Assembly: GCA_964630925.1 (NCBI GenBank)
Contig: CAZVZK010000103.1
Span: forward strand, 1 to 35,956
Length of the DNA stretch: 35,956 nt
Direction: 5' to 3'
Source: RGDT01 sp964630925
GTDB taxonomy: Bacteria; Planctomycetota; Planctomycetia; Gemmatales; Gemmataceae
Shown here: positions 23,490 through 31,331 of the stretch, piece after piece
Layout of the letters: every line of letters begins with the position of its first letter
Position numbering within the stretch: the first letter of the stretch is position 1
Notes under the pieces: model-generated
Told to the model about the DNA's origin: nothing
The model's database searches: none
The model's input: the letters and a program-made list of their open reading frames with translations, nothing else
Made by a program: the position numbers and the translations under genes

Positions 23490-24785
23490 ATGTTCTGCAA
23501 CCAGTGCGAGCAGACCTTCCACGGGACGGGGTGCGTGAATTCGCCGGGCGTGTGCGGCAAGGACGCCGACGTGCAGAGCGTGCAGGAGCTGATCCTGTAC
23601 GGGCTGAAGGGGATGGCCGCCTACGCCAGCCACGCCCGCCGTCTGGGCAAGTCGGACGAGGCGGTCAGCGCGTTCATCGAGGACGCCCTGTTCTGCACGA
23701 TGACGAACGTGAACTTCGACCTCGCGTCACTGTTCGACATCGCCATGCAGCTCGGCAAGCACAACCTGCGCGTGATGGAGCTGCTCGACGAGGGCCACGT
23801 CGAGGCGTTCGGCAAGCCGTCGCCGGGGGTGGTGACGGTGGGCACGAAGTCGGGGCCGGGCGTCCTGATCACCGGCCACGACATGGCCGACCTGTGGGAC
23901 CTGCTGCGGGCGGCGGAGGGGACGGGGGTCAACGTGTACACGCACGGCGAGATGCTGCCGGCCCACATGTACCCGAAGCTCCGCGAGCACCCGAACCTGG
24001 CGGGCCACTACGGCGGGCCGTGGCAGAAGCAGCGGTTCGAGTTCCCGGCGTTCGCCGGCCCGGTGGTGGCGACGACCAACTGCATCCTGATCCCGCACGC
24101 CGACTACGCGGGCCGGGTGTTCACCACACGCTTCACGGCGGTGCCCGGCGGGACACGCCTGCCGGACGGCGACTTCCGCCCGCTGATCGAGATGGCGCTC
24201 GCATGCCCGCCGCTGGTCAAGCGCGTGGACGGGGCGTTCGAGGTGGGCTACCACCGCACGGTGCTGCTGGACGCGGCGGGGACCATCGTCGAGGCGATCA
24301 AGGCCGGGAAGATCAGCCACTTCTACCTGATCGGCGGGTGCGACGGGGCGGAGCCGGGGCGGAACTACTACCGCGAGCTGGCGGAGGCGACGCCGGCCGA
24401 CTCGTTCATCCTGACGCTGGGGTGCGGCAAGTACCGAATCAACGACCACGACTACGGCAAGCTGCTGGGGCTGCCGCGCCTGCTGGACATGGGGCAGTGC
24501 AACGACGCCTATGGGGCGATCCAGGTGGCGCTGGCGTTGTCGAAGGCACTCGGGTGCGGTGTGAACGACCTGCCGCTGACGCTGGCGATCTCGTGGTTCG
24601 AGCAGAAGGCGGTGGCGGTGCTACTGACGCTGCTGAGCCTGGGGGTGAAGGGGATCAGCATCGGCCCGAACGCGCCGGCCTTCGTGACGCCGAACGTCTT
24701 CCGCATCCTGAAGGAGAAGTTCGACCTGAAGCTGGCCGGCCTGGACGCGCGGCACGCGCTGGCGCTGCCGATGGCGAGGAAGTGA
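23490..24785 (+). CDS. hcp: Hybrid-cluster protein (hydroxylamine/NO reductase family), short form
   Basis: A 431-residue cytoplasmic iron-sulfur protein of the Hcp family, associated with NO/hydroxylamine detoxification under low oxygen. The N-terminal cluster motif is Cys3, Cys6, Cys15, Cys21 (C-x2-C-x8-C-x5-C). Hybrid-cluster ligands are recognisable: His in Ile-Thr-Gly-His-Asp, Glu in Thr-His-Gly-Glu-Met, Cys in Thr-Asn-Cys-Ile, Cys in Gly-Gly-Cys-Asp-Gly-Ala, Cys in Gly-Cys-Gly-Lys-Tyr, Cys in Gly-Gln-Cys-Asn-Asp-Ala, and Glu/Lys in Ser-Trp-Phe-Glu-Gln-Lys-Ala. E. coli Hcp is about 550 residues; here one of the two helical-bundle segments is absent, as in the class III (deletion) forms. 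AGGAG at 23478-23482 fixes the start at 23490, although the frame is open about 109 codons further upstream. No adjacent Hcr-type reductase is present. Confidence 0.95.
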   Translation: MFCNQCEQTFHGTGCVNSPGVCGKDADVQSVQELILYGLKGMAAYASHARRLGKSDEAVSAFIEDALFCTMTNVNFDLASLFDIAMQLGKHNLRVMELLDEGHVEAFGKPSPGVVTVGTKSGPGVLITGHDMADLWDLLRAAEGTGVNVYTHGEMLPAHMYPKLREHPNLAGHYGGPWQKQRFEFPAFAGPVVATTNCILIPHADYAGRVFTTRFTAVPGGTRLPDGDFRPLIEMALACPPLVKRVDGAFEVGYHRTVLLDAAGTIVEAIKAGKISHFYLIGGCDGAEPGRNYYRELAEATPADSFILTLGCGKYRINDHDYGKLLGLPRLLDMGQCNDAYGAIQVALALSKALGCGVNDLPLTLAISWFEQKAVAVLLTLLSLGVKGISIGPNAPAFVTPNVFRILKEKFDLKLAGLDARHALALPMARK

Positions 24786-24851
24786 GTGGGGGATGGCATG
24801 CCCGGAGGGTTGTGTACCCGCCGGGCGTATCCGTAAGAGATCCAGGGCGGC

Positions 24852-24874
24852 CCGGCGCGAGGTGTTCGCGCCGG
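24852..24874 (+). terminator. Strong hairpin after hcp; terminator-like but without T-run
   Basis: CCGGCGCGA (24852-24860) pairs perfectly with TCGCGCCGG (24866-24874) around a 5-nt loop. It lies between hcp and the hydrolase gene. No poly-T follows, so it may be a transcript 3'-end or leader structure rather than a classical terminator. Confidence 0.4.
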
Positions 24875-24903
24875 CCCGACCCCTGATCGCTTCGGAGTGC
24901 CCT

Positions 24904-25959
24904 ATGTCTGGACGAATGCTCGCCGCCGCCGCGGCCGTCTATGCCCTGTTGATCCTGTCGGCCGCCGTGCGGCCGGAGGGGAGGCCGAAGGAGGACGCGG
25001 TGCAGCAGCGATTGCGCTCGCTGGAGGAGTCGCTGCGTTTCACCGAGGAGAACCTGGCCAAGGCCACGGATGAGGTGATGCTGTGGCGGCGCCTGGAGGG
25101 TGTGGCGGAGATCGACAAGGTGCGGTACACCGGCCCACCGCCACGTGTCATCAAGAACCCGACGGCGCAGGGCGCGGGCAACCCCGTCATCCTGACGGCG
25201 TACACCTTCCTGCCTCGGAAGCGCCCGGCCGAGGGCAAGCTGCCGCTGATGGTCCTCGTCCACGGGGGCATCCACGGCAACTTCGACACGAGCTATGTGG
25301 CGATCGTGCGCGAGCTGTTGGGACAGGGCTACGCGATCATCGCGCCGGAGTACCGGGGCAGCAGCGGCTACGGCCGCGAGATGTGGGAGCTGATCGATTA
25401 CGGCGGCCTGGAGGTCGATGATGTCCACGCCGGGATGAGGTGGATGTTGGAGACGCACGACGGCGTTCTTGATGCGAAGCGGGTGGGTATCATGGGGTGG
25501 AGCCACGGCGGGCTGATCACGCTGATGAACCTGTTCAACTTCCCGAAGGACTACCGCGTGGGATATGCGGGGGTGCCGGTGTGCGACCTCGTGGCGCGGA
25601 TGGGGTACAAGGGGCAGGGGTACCGCGACCTGTTCTCGGCCCCGTACCACATCGGCAAGACGGCGGAGGAGGACGTGAAGGAGTACCGCCGGCGCTCGCC
25701 GGCGTGGAACGCGGAGAAGCTCCAGACGCCCCTGCTGATCCACACGACGACGAATGATGAGGACGTCAACGTGCTGGAGGTGGAGCACCTGATCAAGTCG
25801 CTGAAGGCCGCGGAGAAGAAGTTCGAGCACAAGGTGTACAAGGACGCGCCGGGCGGGCACGAGTTCAACCGCATCGACACGAAGTTGGCGCGGGAGTCGC
25901 GGGGGGAGGTGTACCGGTTCCTGGCCAAGCACCTGGCGCCGCCGTTCGGGGGGAAGTGA
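24904..25959 (+). CDS. Exported prolyl-oligopeptidase-like alpha/beta hydrolase
   Basis: A 351-residue protein. The N-terminal hydrophobic segment (about 6-19) is a signal peptide or anchor, followed by a charged helical region (about 30-60, coiled-coil-like). The catalytic domain shows the oxyanion-region motif Val-His-Gly-Gly near residue 118, the nucleophile elbow Gly-Trp-Ser-His-Gly-Gly near 198-203, an acid in the Asn-Asp-Glu-Asp segment near 283, and the catalytic His in Gly-Gly-His-Glu-Phe near 320. This order fits the S9 peptidase/prolyl-oligopeptidase-like fold, without the N-terminal propeller of full S9 enzymes. It could be a peptidase or an esterase. The start at 24904 has GGAG at about 24895-24898; an upstream in-frame extension looks non-coding. 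Confidence 0.88.
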   Translation: MSGRMLAAAAAVYALLILSAAVRPEGRPKEDAVQQRLRSLEESLRFTEENLAKATDEVMLWRRLEGVAEIDKVRYTGPPPRVIKNPTAQGAGNPVILTAYTFLPRKRPAEGKLPLMVLVHGGIHGNFDTSYVAIVRELLGQGYAIIAPEYRGSSGYGREMWELIDYGGLEVDDVHAGMRWMLETHDGVLDAKRVGIMGWSHGGLITLMNLFNFPKDYRVGYAGVPVCDLVARMGYKGQGYRDLFSAPYHIGKTAEEDVKEYRRRSPAWNAEKLQTPLLIHTTTNDEDVNVLEVEHLIKSLKAAEKKFEHKVYKDAPGGHEFNRIDTKLARESRGEVYRFLAKHLAPPFGGK

Positions 25960-25990
25960 GGCCTGGGGGGCCGACACCGCGTCACGCTCC

Positions 25991-26053
25991 TTGACGTGCG
26001 TTCCTCACGGCGGCTACACTCAATCCGCGGCCTCGGATTCACAAGGCCGCGGA
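25991..26053 (+). promoter_or_regulatory. Promoter and palindromic operator of the toxin-antitoxin operon
   Basis: TTGACG (25991-25996) and TACACT (26015-26020), spaced 18 bp, form a good sigma-70-type promoter. Immediately downstream, TCCGCGGCCT (26024-26033) and AGGCCGCGGA (26044-26053) form a perfect 10-bp inverted repeat with a 10-bp spacer, ending 16 bp before the antitoxin ATG. Phd/YefM-type antitoxins usually bind such palindromes to autorepress, so this is the likely operator. Confidence 0.7.
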
Positions 26054-26069
26054 CACGAGGGAGGACACC

Positions 26070-26300
26070 ATGTCCGGCACCGTGACGGTGGAGGAGGCCA
26101 GGGAGCGACTGGCTGAGCTGATCGAGCACCTGTCCCCAGGCGACGAGATCGTCATCACCGGCGAGGGCAGGCCACTGGCCCGCATCGTCTCGGCCGGGCC
26201 ACGGGTTCACGTGCCGCAGTACGGCAGTTGCAAGGGCATGCTCACCGTCGTGAGCGATGACGACGAGCACCTGGAGGATTTCAAGGAGTACATGCCTTGA
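26070..26300 (+). CDS. Phd/YefM-family antitoxin
   Basis: A 76-residue protein with the Phd/YefM N-terminal DNA-binding fold: a Thr-Val-Glu-Glu-Ala-Arg-Glu-Arg-Leu-Ala-Glu-Leu start, then Asp-Glu-Ile-Val-Ile-Thr-Gly-Glu-Gly-Arg-Pro-Leu-Ala-Arg-Ile strands. The C-terminal roughly 25 residues are acidic and likely wrap the toxin. GAGGGAGG precedes the ATG. Its stop overlaps the TTG start of the PIN toxin (TTGA). It probably neutralises the toxin and represses its own operon through the palindrome upstream. Confidence 0.9.
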   Translation: MSGTVTVEEARERLAELIEHLSPGDEIVITGEGRPLARIVSAGPRVHVPQYGSCKGMLTVVSDDDEHLEDFKEYMP

Positions 26301-26683
26301 GGCTCCTCCTCGACACCCACACGTTCCTGTGGTTCACGCTCGGCGACCCCCAGATCAGCCCGGCCGCTCTCGTCGCGATCAACGACCTCGGCAATGACAA
26401 GTTGGTCAGCCCGGCGACGTACTGGGAGATCGCCATCAAGGTGAGCATCGGCAAACTCGCGTTGGGGCAGCCCTACGAGGACTTCCTGCATCGTGGGATC
26501 ACACTCAACGGCTTCGTCATCCTGCCTATCGAGCCGAGGCACACCGCACGGGTGGCGGCGATGCCATTCCATCACAAGGACCCGTTCGACCGGCTGCTGA
26601 TCGCCCAGGCCCTGGCGGATGACCTCACGCTCGTCAGCAACGAGGCCCTGTTCGACGCCTACGGCGTCCGCCGACTGTGGTAG
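26297..26683 (+). CDS. PIN-domain (VapC-like) ribonuclease toxin
   Basis: A 128-residue PIN-domain protein. Acidic active-site residues are in place: Asp6 in Leu-Leu-Leu-Asp-Thr-His, Glu near 43 in Tyr-Trp-Glu-Ile-Ala-Ile-Lys, and Asp near 98 in His-Lys-Asp-Pro-Phe-Asp-Arg-Leu-Leu, with a further acidic or polar position near 117. VapC-type toxins cleave specific RNAs, often tRNA or rRNA, when freed from antitoxin. It begins at a TTG that overlaps the antitoxin stop, so translation is coupled. It converges on the gene at 26690 with only 6 bp between stops. Confidence 0.9.
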   Translation: MRLLLDTHTFLWFTLGDPQISPAALVAINDLGNDKLVSPATYWEIAIKVSIGKLALGQPYEDFLHRGITLNGFVILPIEPRHTARVAAMPFHHKDPFDRLLIAQALADDLTLVSNEALFDAYGVRRLW

Positions 26684-26689
26684 CCGGGC

Positions 26690-27364
26690 TCACCCCTTGC
26701 CCAACACCGAATCCAGCGCCCAGCACCCCCGCACATGCGGGCCGGGCGAGCGGAGGTGCGCCAGGATGCCGGGGTCGGAGCAGCCGGCCTCTTCAAGGGC
26801 ATCAGCGAGGACCGGGAGCTGCTCGAAGGCCCTTTCAGCGTAGATCTCCGTTGCCACCTGGACGACTGTGCCCCCGTTCCAGGCCAGCCACGACGGCGGG
26901 AGCACGAGAGGTCGAAAGGGATTGCCAACGATCTCCCGCAGGATGACCATTTGCTTCCCACTCTCAACTTCCATGCCTGAGACATACTGCTCCGACCACG
27001 CTCTCTCAGCTATTGAGAAGCCGACAGCCTCGCTCGCATATCTGGCAGATGTCAGGCCATTGACATGGCTATCAATCGCCCATTTCACGGCGCAGGCGTG
27101 GAAGGCCGCATGACTGTCCCCATCAGCCAAGCCATCCACTTCCCCCCGAACCAATTCCATCTGCCGTTCGGCTACGAGGCCGTCGGCATACTCTTCCGCC
27201 ATTTCGACAGCCTGTTGCAATGGATGAGGGGAGAGTAAATGCCAAATCCGACGACAACAAGCACACGCAAAGAGACGACGCTTCCGCTCGCTGACAGACT
27301 TCGAGACGTAGTCCATGAGTTTGACATCGAATCTCGTCACCCGCAGCCACTCCGCCTCCGTCAT
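26690..27364 (-). CDS. Gemmata-type conserved hypothetical protein
   Basis: A 224-residue cytoplasmic protein opening Met-Thr-Glu-Ala-Glu-Trp-Leu. It has an Arg-Lys-Arg-Arg-Leu-Phe-Ala-Cys-Ala-Cys-Cys-Arg-Arg-Ile-Trp motif near residues 26-40, which I associate with a family multiplied in Gemmata-like genomes. The C-terminus (about 169-224) carries the LADALE-EAGC and HLRSPGPH-x-RGCW block also seen at the end of the PP2C protein at 1212-2162. Function unknown. It starts 13 bp after the DUF1549/DUF1553 stop on the same strand and may be its operon partner. Confidence 0.8.
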   Translation of the reverse strand: MTEAEWLRVTRFDVKLMDYVSKSVSERKRRLFACACCRRIWHLLSPHPLQQAVEMAEEYADGLVAERQMELVRGEVDGLADGDSHAAFHACAVKWAIDSHVNGLTSARYASEAVGFSIAERAWSEQYVSGMEVESGKQMVILREIVGNPFRPLVLPPSWLAWNGGTVVQVATEIYAERAFEQLPVLADALEEAGCSDPGILAHLRSPGPHVRGCWALDSVLGKG

Positions 27365-27377
27365 GCGCCGGCCCGCC

Positions 27378-29504
27378 TCAATGGTTGAACGAGAACTCCA
27401 CCGTGTTCAGCAGCGCCCACGCCAGGTCCTCGGCCCCCTGACGCCGCGACTTCGCCCCCTTCACGTGCGCCACCCCCGCCGCACGCTCCTTCTCCGACGG
27501 CCTCCGCCCGTAGAAGGCCAGGTACAGCTCCTCCACCAGCGCCCCATCGTCCCGCAGCCGCGCCTCGGCCTTCGCCACCCGCCCGCCGGCGTGCGCCAGC
27601 TTCGCCTCGATCTCCGGCGCGTTGAGCAGGTGCAGCACCTGGGCCACGCCCGGCTCCATGTTCCGCTCGCACTCGCACGACCCCGTCCGCTCCGGCCTGC
27701 CGAACGCCTTCAGGAAGTAGTGGTCCACCTTGCTGTCCCACAACTGCACCGCCCGCGTCCCCGCCGGGAAGCCCTTGAACCGCTCCTCCGTCCCCGTGGC
27801 GTCGCTCACCATGTCCAGCAACACCTCCGCCGGCACGCGGCGCAAGATCGCCCTTGAGTAGTTCTGACCGTCGGCCGCGTTCGTCGCGTTCGCCGCCGTC
27901 GAAAGCTGGTACGTCCGCGACGCCGCGATGAAGCGGATCAGCGAGCGCGGGTCGAACTTGCTCTCCGCGAGGTGCTTCGCCAGGGCGTCGAGCAGATCGG
28001 GGTTGGTCGGCGGGTTGGTGTCGCGCACGTCGTCGGCCGGCTCGACCAGGCCGCGGCCCGTCATCCGCGACCACACGCGGTTCGCAATGTTGCGTGCGAA
28101 GTACGGGTTGCCCTTCGACGTCAGCCACCCCGCCAACTCGCCGCGGCGGTCGCCGTCCTCCAGCTTCTCCGGCGCCTTCCCACCCAGAGGCCGCGCGAAC
28201 AATCGCTTGCCCGTCCGCGGCTGCGTGGACACCGCGACGCCGGACACCTCCACGGCCTCCCCCTCGCCCGCCTTCACGACCCGCGCCCCGGTGAAGTACG
28301 CCGCCAGCGCGTGGTAGTCGTCCTGCCCCCAGCGGTCGAACGGGTGGTGGTGGCACTCGGCGCAGGCGATCCGCACGCCCAGGAACACCTGCGCCAGCGC
28401 CGCCGCCTGCTCGCCGGGCTTCTTCGCCGCCCGGTAGAACGCCCCCGCCGGCTGCTCGTCCAGGGGCCCCTCCGCCGTCACCACCGCGCGGGCCAGCGCG
28501 TCGAGCGGCAGATTCTTCTCGATGCTCGCCCGTATCCACGCGTGGTACTGCCGCGCCCGCTTCGCACCGAGCGCCGCCCGGTCCACCCGCAGCAGGTCGG
28601 CCCACTGCATCGCCCAGTGGTCCGCGAACGCCGGACGCTTCATCAGCTCGTCAATCACTTTCGCACGCTTCTTCGCGTCCGTGTCGGCCAGGAACGCCCG
28701 CGCCTCCTCGGGGGTGGGCACACGCCCCGTCAGGTCGAGCGTCGCCCGCCGCAGGTACGTCGCGTCGTCACACAGCCCTGAAGGCGCGATGTGCAGTTTC
28801 GCTAGCCGCGCATCCACCAGCCGGTCGATCTCGTTGAGCACCGGGACGCCGTGCGGCTTCTCCAGCCTCTCCTTGCGCGGCACGAGGACGTGGAACACGT
28901 CGTAGACGTTCATGAAGCTGGCCATCACCGCCGCGCCGCCCGGCACGCGCCCCGCCACCACGATCCCGTCGGCGTCCACCGACGCCAGCGCCTCGTTGTT
29001 CGTCGTGAACCGCGCCAGATCCGTCACATCGACCTCGCGCCCGTCGGAGTACCGCGCCGTGACACGCAGCTTCTTCGAGCCGCCCATCGCGAAGACCGCC
29101 TCGCGCGGCTCGACGGTCACCTTGACGACGCGCGGCGCGTCCTTTTCGCCGACGGGCATCCCCGCCGCCACCCACCGGCGGACCGTCTCGTAGTCGCGCG
29201 AGCCGGGCCGGATGCGCGCCCCGCCGCCGTGCGGCATGTCGCCCGACATCTTGCGCAGCAGCAGGCTGCCCTCCGGGGCCGACGGCGTGAGCCGTCGGCC
29301 ACGCCCCTCCATGACGAGCGCCCTGTAGTCCGACTCCGGGTCGAACCCGAAGACGGAGAGCTTGAACCCCGCCTGCCCCTCGGCCTTGCCGTGACAGCCG
29401 GACGAGTTGCAGCCGTGCCGGCTGAGGACGGGCACGATGTCGTTCTCGAAGTGCGGCCCGCGTTCGGGCGCCGCGAGTGCGAGGAGGATGGCGGGGAGGA
29501 TCAT
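27378..29504 (-). CDS. DUF1549/DUF1553 protein with cytochrome-like N-terminus and Ig-like (BIG2) domain
   Basis: A 708-residue exported planctomycete protein. After a short signal peptide, residues about 20-120 form a PSCyt-like region with a Cys-Asn-Ser-Ser-Gly-Cys-His-Gly haem-type motif. A BIG2-like domain (about 125-210) follows, with Val-Thr-Ala-Arg-Tyr-Ser-Asp-Gly-Arg. DUF1549 (about 220-430) includes Leu-Arg-Arg-Ala-Thr-Leu-Asp-Leu-Thr-Gly-Arg and the Ala-Glu-Cys-His-His-His-Pro-Phe-Asp motif. DUF1553 (about 450-700) includes Asn-Arg-Val-Trp and Asn-Pro-Pro-Thr-Asn-Pro. Such proteins often sit beside a DUF1501 gene and are suspected of roles in polysaccharide handling or envelope electron transfer; evidence is indirect. 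The start at 29502-29504 precedes the signal peptide and has GGAG upstream. Confidence 0.92.
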   Translation of the reverse strand: MILPAILLALAAPERGPHFENDIVPVLSRHGCNSSGCHGKAEGQAGFKLSVFGFDPESDYRALVMEGRGRRLTPSAPEGSLLLRKMSGDMPHGGGARIRPGSRDYETVRRWVAAGMPVGEKDAPRVVKVTVEPREAVFAMGGSKKLRVTARYSDGREVDVTDLARFTTNNEALASVDADGIVVAGRVPGGAAVMASFMNVYDVFHVLVPRKERLEKPHGVPVLNEIDRLVDARLAKLHIAPSGLCDDATYLRRATLDLTGRVPTPEEARAFLADTDAKKRAKVIDELMKRPAFADHWAMQWADLLRVDRAALGAKRARQYHAWIRASIEKNLPLDALARAVVTAEGPLDEQPAGAFYRAAKKPGEQAAALAQVFLGVRIACAECHHHPFDRWGQDDYHALAAYFTGARVVKAGEGEAVEVSGVAVSTQPRTGKRLFARPLGGKAPEKLEDGDRRGELAGWLTSKGNPYFARNIANRVWSRMTGRGLVEPADDVRDTNPPTNPDLLDALAKHLAESKFDPRSLIRFIAASRTYQLSTAANATNAADGQNYSRAILRRVPAEVLLDMVSDATGTEERFKGFPAGTRAVQLWDSKVDHYFLKAFGRPERTGSCECERNMEPGVAQVLHLLNAPEIEAKLAHAGGRVAKAEARLRDDGALVEELYLAFYGRRPSEKERAAGVAHVKGAKSRRQGAEDLAWALLNTVEFSFNH

Positions 29505-29572
29505 GGCGGGAGGCTCCGGCGGGATACCCCCACCATACCAGATCCGCCGCCGCGAGGCGAGCGCTCCCCGGC

Positions 29573-29673
29573 CGGTTCCTGGTGCTGTTGACGTGCCGGG
29601 ACGAGAGCCACCAGGTGCAGCTCCTCGCCCACTTCCAGGCCAGGGCCTGACCTGCAAGGCCCTCATGTCGTAA
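29573..29673 (+). pseudogene. Frameshifted 3' gene remnant
   Basis: From 29573 the frame reads a coding-like segment with Thr-Cys-Arg-Asp-Glu-Ser-His-Gln-Val-Gln-Leu-Leu. Near 29636-29645 sense switches to another frame that continues Gly-Gln-Gly-Leu-Thr-Cys-Lys-Ala-Leu and ends at TAA 29671-29673. The two halves fit one helix-rich C-terminus broken by a 1-bp indel. No 5' part is present. It lies in the 478-bp gap 29505-29982, where I see no intact gene; the 32-bp repeat copy follows. Confidence 0.4.
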
Positions 29674-29714
29674 CGCCAGCGGCGCGTGGGGAACCGACGC
29701 GCGGCCTCTGCCGT

Positions 29715-29746
29715 GTAGGTCGGGTCGAGGCTCTGCGAGGCCCGAC
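29715..29746 (+). repeat. Third copy of the 32-bp dispersed repeat
   Basis: Identical over 32 bp to 4008-4039 and to the reverse complement of 4089-4120. No inverted partner is seen nearby, so this copy is solitary. Confidence 0.85.
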
Positions 29747-29982
29747 GACGATACACGGGAGCGCAGCGCCACCGTTGAAGGCCCGCATCTGTCGGACCAG
29801 CACCCCGGCCCCAGGTTGCCACGACGGCCGGTTGCTGGTACCCTGCATGGGCGGTGCGGCCGCTACGCGTGCTTGCCCGGACGAGCAAGGCCCCTTGAGC
29901 GCGTCGGATGAACGAGCGGGACTACATCGGGAAGCGGGGAGAGATGATCGCCAGGAAGTCTTTCCTCTCTTAGGGGCGCGCC

Positions 29983-30528
29983 ATGCCGAAGACGACCACC
30001 GACCACGTGTACGCCGAAGAGAGGGCCCTCCTCCTCGCGCGCCTGGTGCTCTCGCGGCGCAAGGACGTCCAGATCATCACCTTCGAGAGCCCGGGCGATG
30101 CCGGCCTGGACCTCCTCATCCGGGTGCCGAAGCCGGGGGTGAAGTTGTCCGTCGGCGGAGGGCCGAAGTCCACGACAGAGGTCTCCGTTCTCGCCGAGAT
30201 GGGCATCCAGGTCAAGGCCGCGTCCGAGCCCCTGGAGGACGAGGAGGCAGCCACCGAGTACGCCAACAGGGATTGGGAGGACACGCCGTCGAAGGCCCTG
30301 CACCTGTTCCCCGTCATCCTGATGCTCTTCTCCGTGGAGGACGACCGGGGCTATTTCAGTTGGCTGATGGAGCCGAGCCCGGAAGACAAGCCCGGCGCGT
30401 TGCTCAGCCGGGTATCCACCCTCGACATGAAGCGGATCACCAGGGATTCCATCGACGCCGCCATCAACCGATCCTTGGCATGGTACGATTCGATGGTGAG
30501 GCTCGTCCTCACAGCGAGAGTGAAGTAG
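29983..30528 (+). CDS. DUF4365-like protein (possible nuclease-fold)
   Basis: A 181-residue protein. The pattern Glu-Arg-Ala ... Asp-Ala-Gly-Leu-Asp-Leu-Leu-Ile-Arg-Val (about residues 39-48) followed by Gly-Ile-Gln-Val-Lys-Ala (about 74-79) resembles DUF4365 and related PD-(D/E)XK-type folds, where Asp and the Gln-x-Lys motif form the active site. A beta-rich segment follows, and the C-terminus is helical. Members often occur in defence or accessory regions; the precise role is unknown. Its stop lies exactly where a neighbouring minus-strand gene remnant loses sense, suggesting that it arrived by insertion. The start ATG has only a short G-rich site upstream. Confidence 0.65.
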   Translation: MPKTTTDHVYAEERALLLARLVLSRRKDVQIITFESPGDAGLDLLIRVPKPGVKLSVGGGPKSTTEVSVLAEMGIQVKAASEPLEDEEAATEYANRDWEDTPSKALHLFPVILMLFSVEDDRGYFSWLMEPSPEDKPGALLSRVSTLDMKRITRDSIDAAINRSLAWYDSMVRLVLTARVK

Positions 30529-30626
30529 GCCTCCACGGCGGCGTCCCACTCGTCCGACGCCGCCTCCGCCACGGCCCGCTCGCCCGGCCGGCACCGCTTC
30601 AACAACTCAGGCGTGAAGAACTTCAT
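30529..30626 (-). pseudogene. 5' remnant of a Gemmata-type small gene
   Basis: An ATG at 30624-30626 with a GAGGAAG ribosome site starts Met-Lys-Phe-Phe-Thr-Pro-Glu-Leu-Leu, typical of a planctomycete family. It continues to Glu-Trp-Asp-Ala-Ala-Val-Glu-Ala-Tyr, then becomes the antisense of the DUF4365-like gene at about 30528. The frame stays open to 30351, but the continuation is a shadow. About 32 genuine codons remain. Confidence 0.5.
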
Positions 30627-30706
30627 GGCTTCCTCTTGCTCGTGACCTTCTTCGGGGGTTTGCCGTGGAGGGAGTGGGCCACCCCGACTTGGGGATGCGC
30701 CGCGCA
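30623..30706 (-). pseudogene. 3' remnant of a gene coupled to the 5' remnant
   Basis: A 27-codon stretch with a Lys/Arg/Pro-rich end (Lys-Pro-Pro-Lys-Lys-Val-Thr-Ser-Lys-Arg-Lys-Pro) runs into a TGA that overlaps the ATG of the remnant at 30529-30626 (ATGA). An in-frame stop lies directly upstream, so only a C-terminal tail survives. Together the two look like the junction of an old two-gene operon. Confidence 0.4.
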
Positions 30707-30731
30707 TCAGAGGCCGGCGGCGGACGTGGGG

Positions 30732-31331
30732 TCAAGGCCGGGAGGCCGGTATCATGCACGCCATCCGCCGCAGCTCCTCCTCACCGACCCGGATGCCGTG
30801 CGGAGGCAGCCCCGACTCGCGGTTGAGCGTTCGCGCCTGCTCCAGGGCCGATTCAAGCGCCTCCGCTTCGGACGCGGCGGACACGGTGACGCCCCACGAG
30901 ATGTCACTGATCCCCAGGGCGCACCCGGTGAGGTTCGTGAACCACACCCGGAATTCGGTGCTCATCGCAAGGGCCTCCCTCGTATCCCCGCCTCCGTGCG
31001 CCCCGGGCTGGTGCGGTAAAAACTCTCTCCAGTAGTCGGGGGAGCCAGCAGACCGGACGACAAAGCGTTCCCGGCCTGGTTGATTCGTGAAGCCGAGGAA
31101 GAACCCCTTGCGTTGATCCTCCGGCTCCCACCCCTGTTCGACAACGAACCGAATTCCATCGGCGATGTCAAGCGGTGTCGGCACCCCGTACAGGTCGATC
31201 CGCAGCAGCGACCCCCGTCCGTCGGCCAGTTGCACGGTCACCCACCCGTTGTCAGGCGTCCGACCACGGGTCCAGCGGTAGCCAACGCCATCAACGACGA
31301 GGACCCGACGGTGTCGTTTCGGTAGCGTCAT
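30732..31331 (-). CDS. Hypothetical protein, possibly two small proteins joined by stop loss
   Basis: A 199-residue reading frame. Residues about 1-100 resemble a planctomycete small protein: a Tyr-Arg-Trp strand near the start, Gly-Ile-Arg-Phe-Val-Val-Glu-Gln-Gly-Trp in the middle, and Arg-Phe-Val-Val-Arg with Tyr-Trp-Arg-Glu-Phe at the end. After a Gly/His-rich stretch (about 110-122), a second unit begins Met-Ser-Thr-Glu-Phe-Arg-Val-Trp (ATG at 30963-30965) with its own GAGGGAGG ribosome site. The second part alone would be 77 residues. Either one two-domain protein or two genes is possible. The start at 31329-31331 has a G-rich site; an in-frame start near 31421 would add 30 residues. Confidence 0.6.
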   Translation of the reverse strand: MTLPKRHRRVLVVDGVGYRWTRGRTPDNGWVTVQLADGRGSLLRIDLYGVPTPLDIADGIRFVVEQGWEPEDQRKGFFLGFTNQPGRERFVVRSAGSPDYWREFLPHQPGAHGGGDTREALAMSTEFRVWFTNLTGCALGISDISWGVTVSAASEAEALESALEQARTLNRESGLPPHGIRVGEEELRRMACMIPASRP

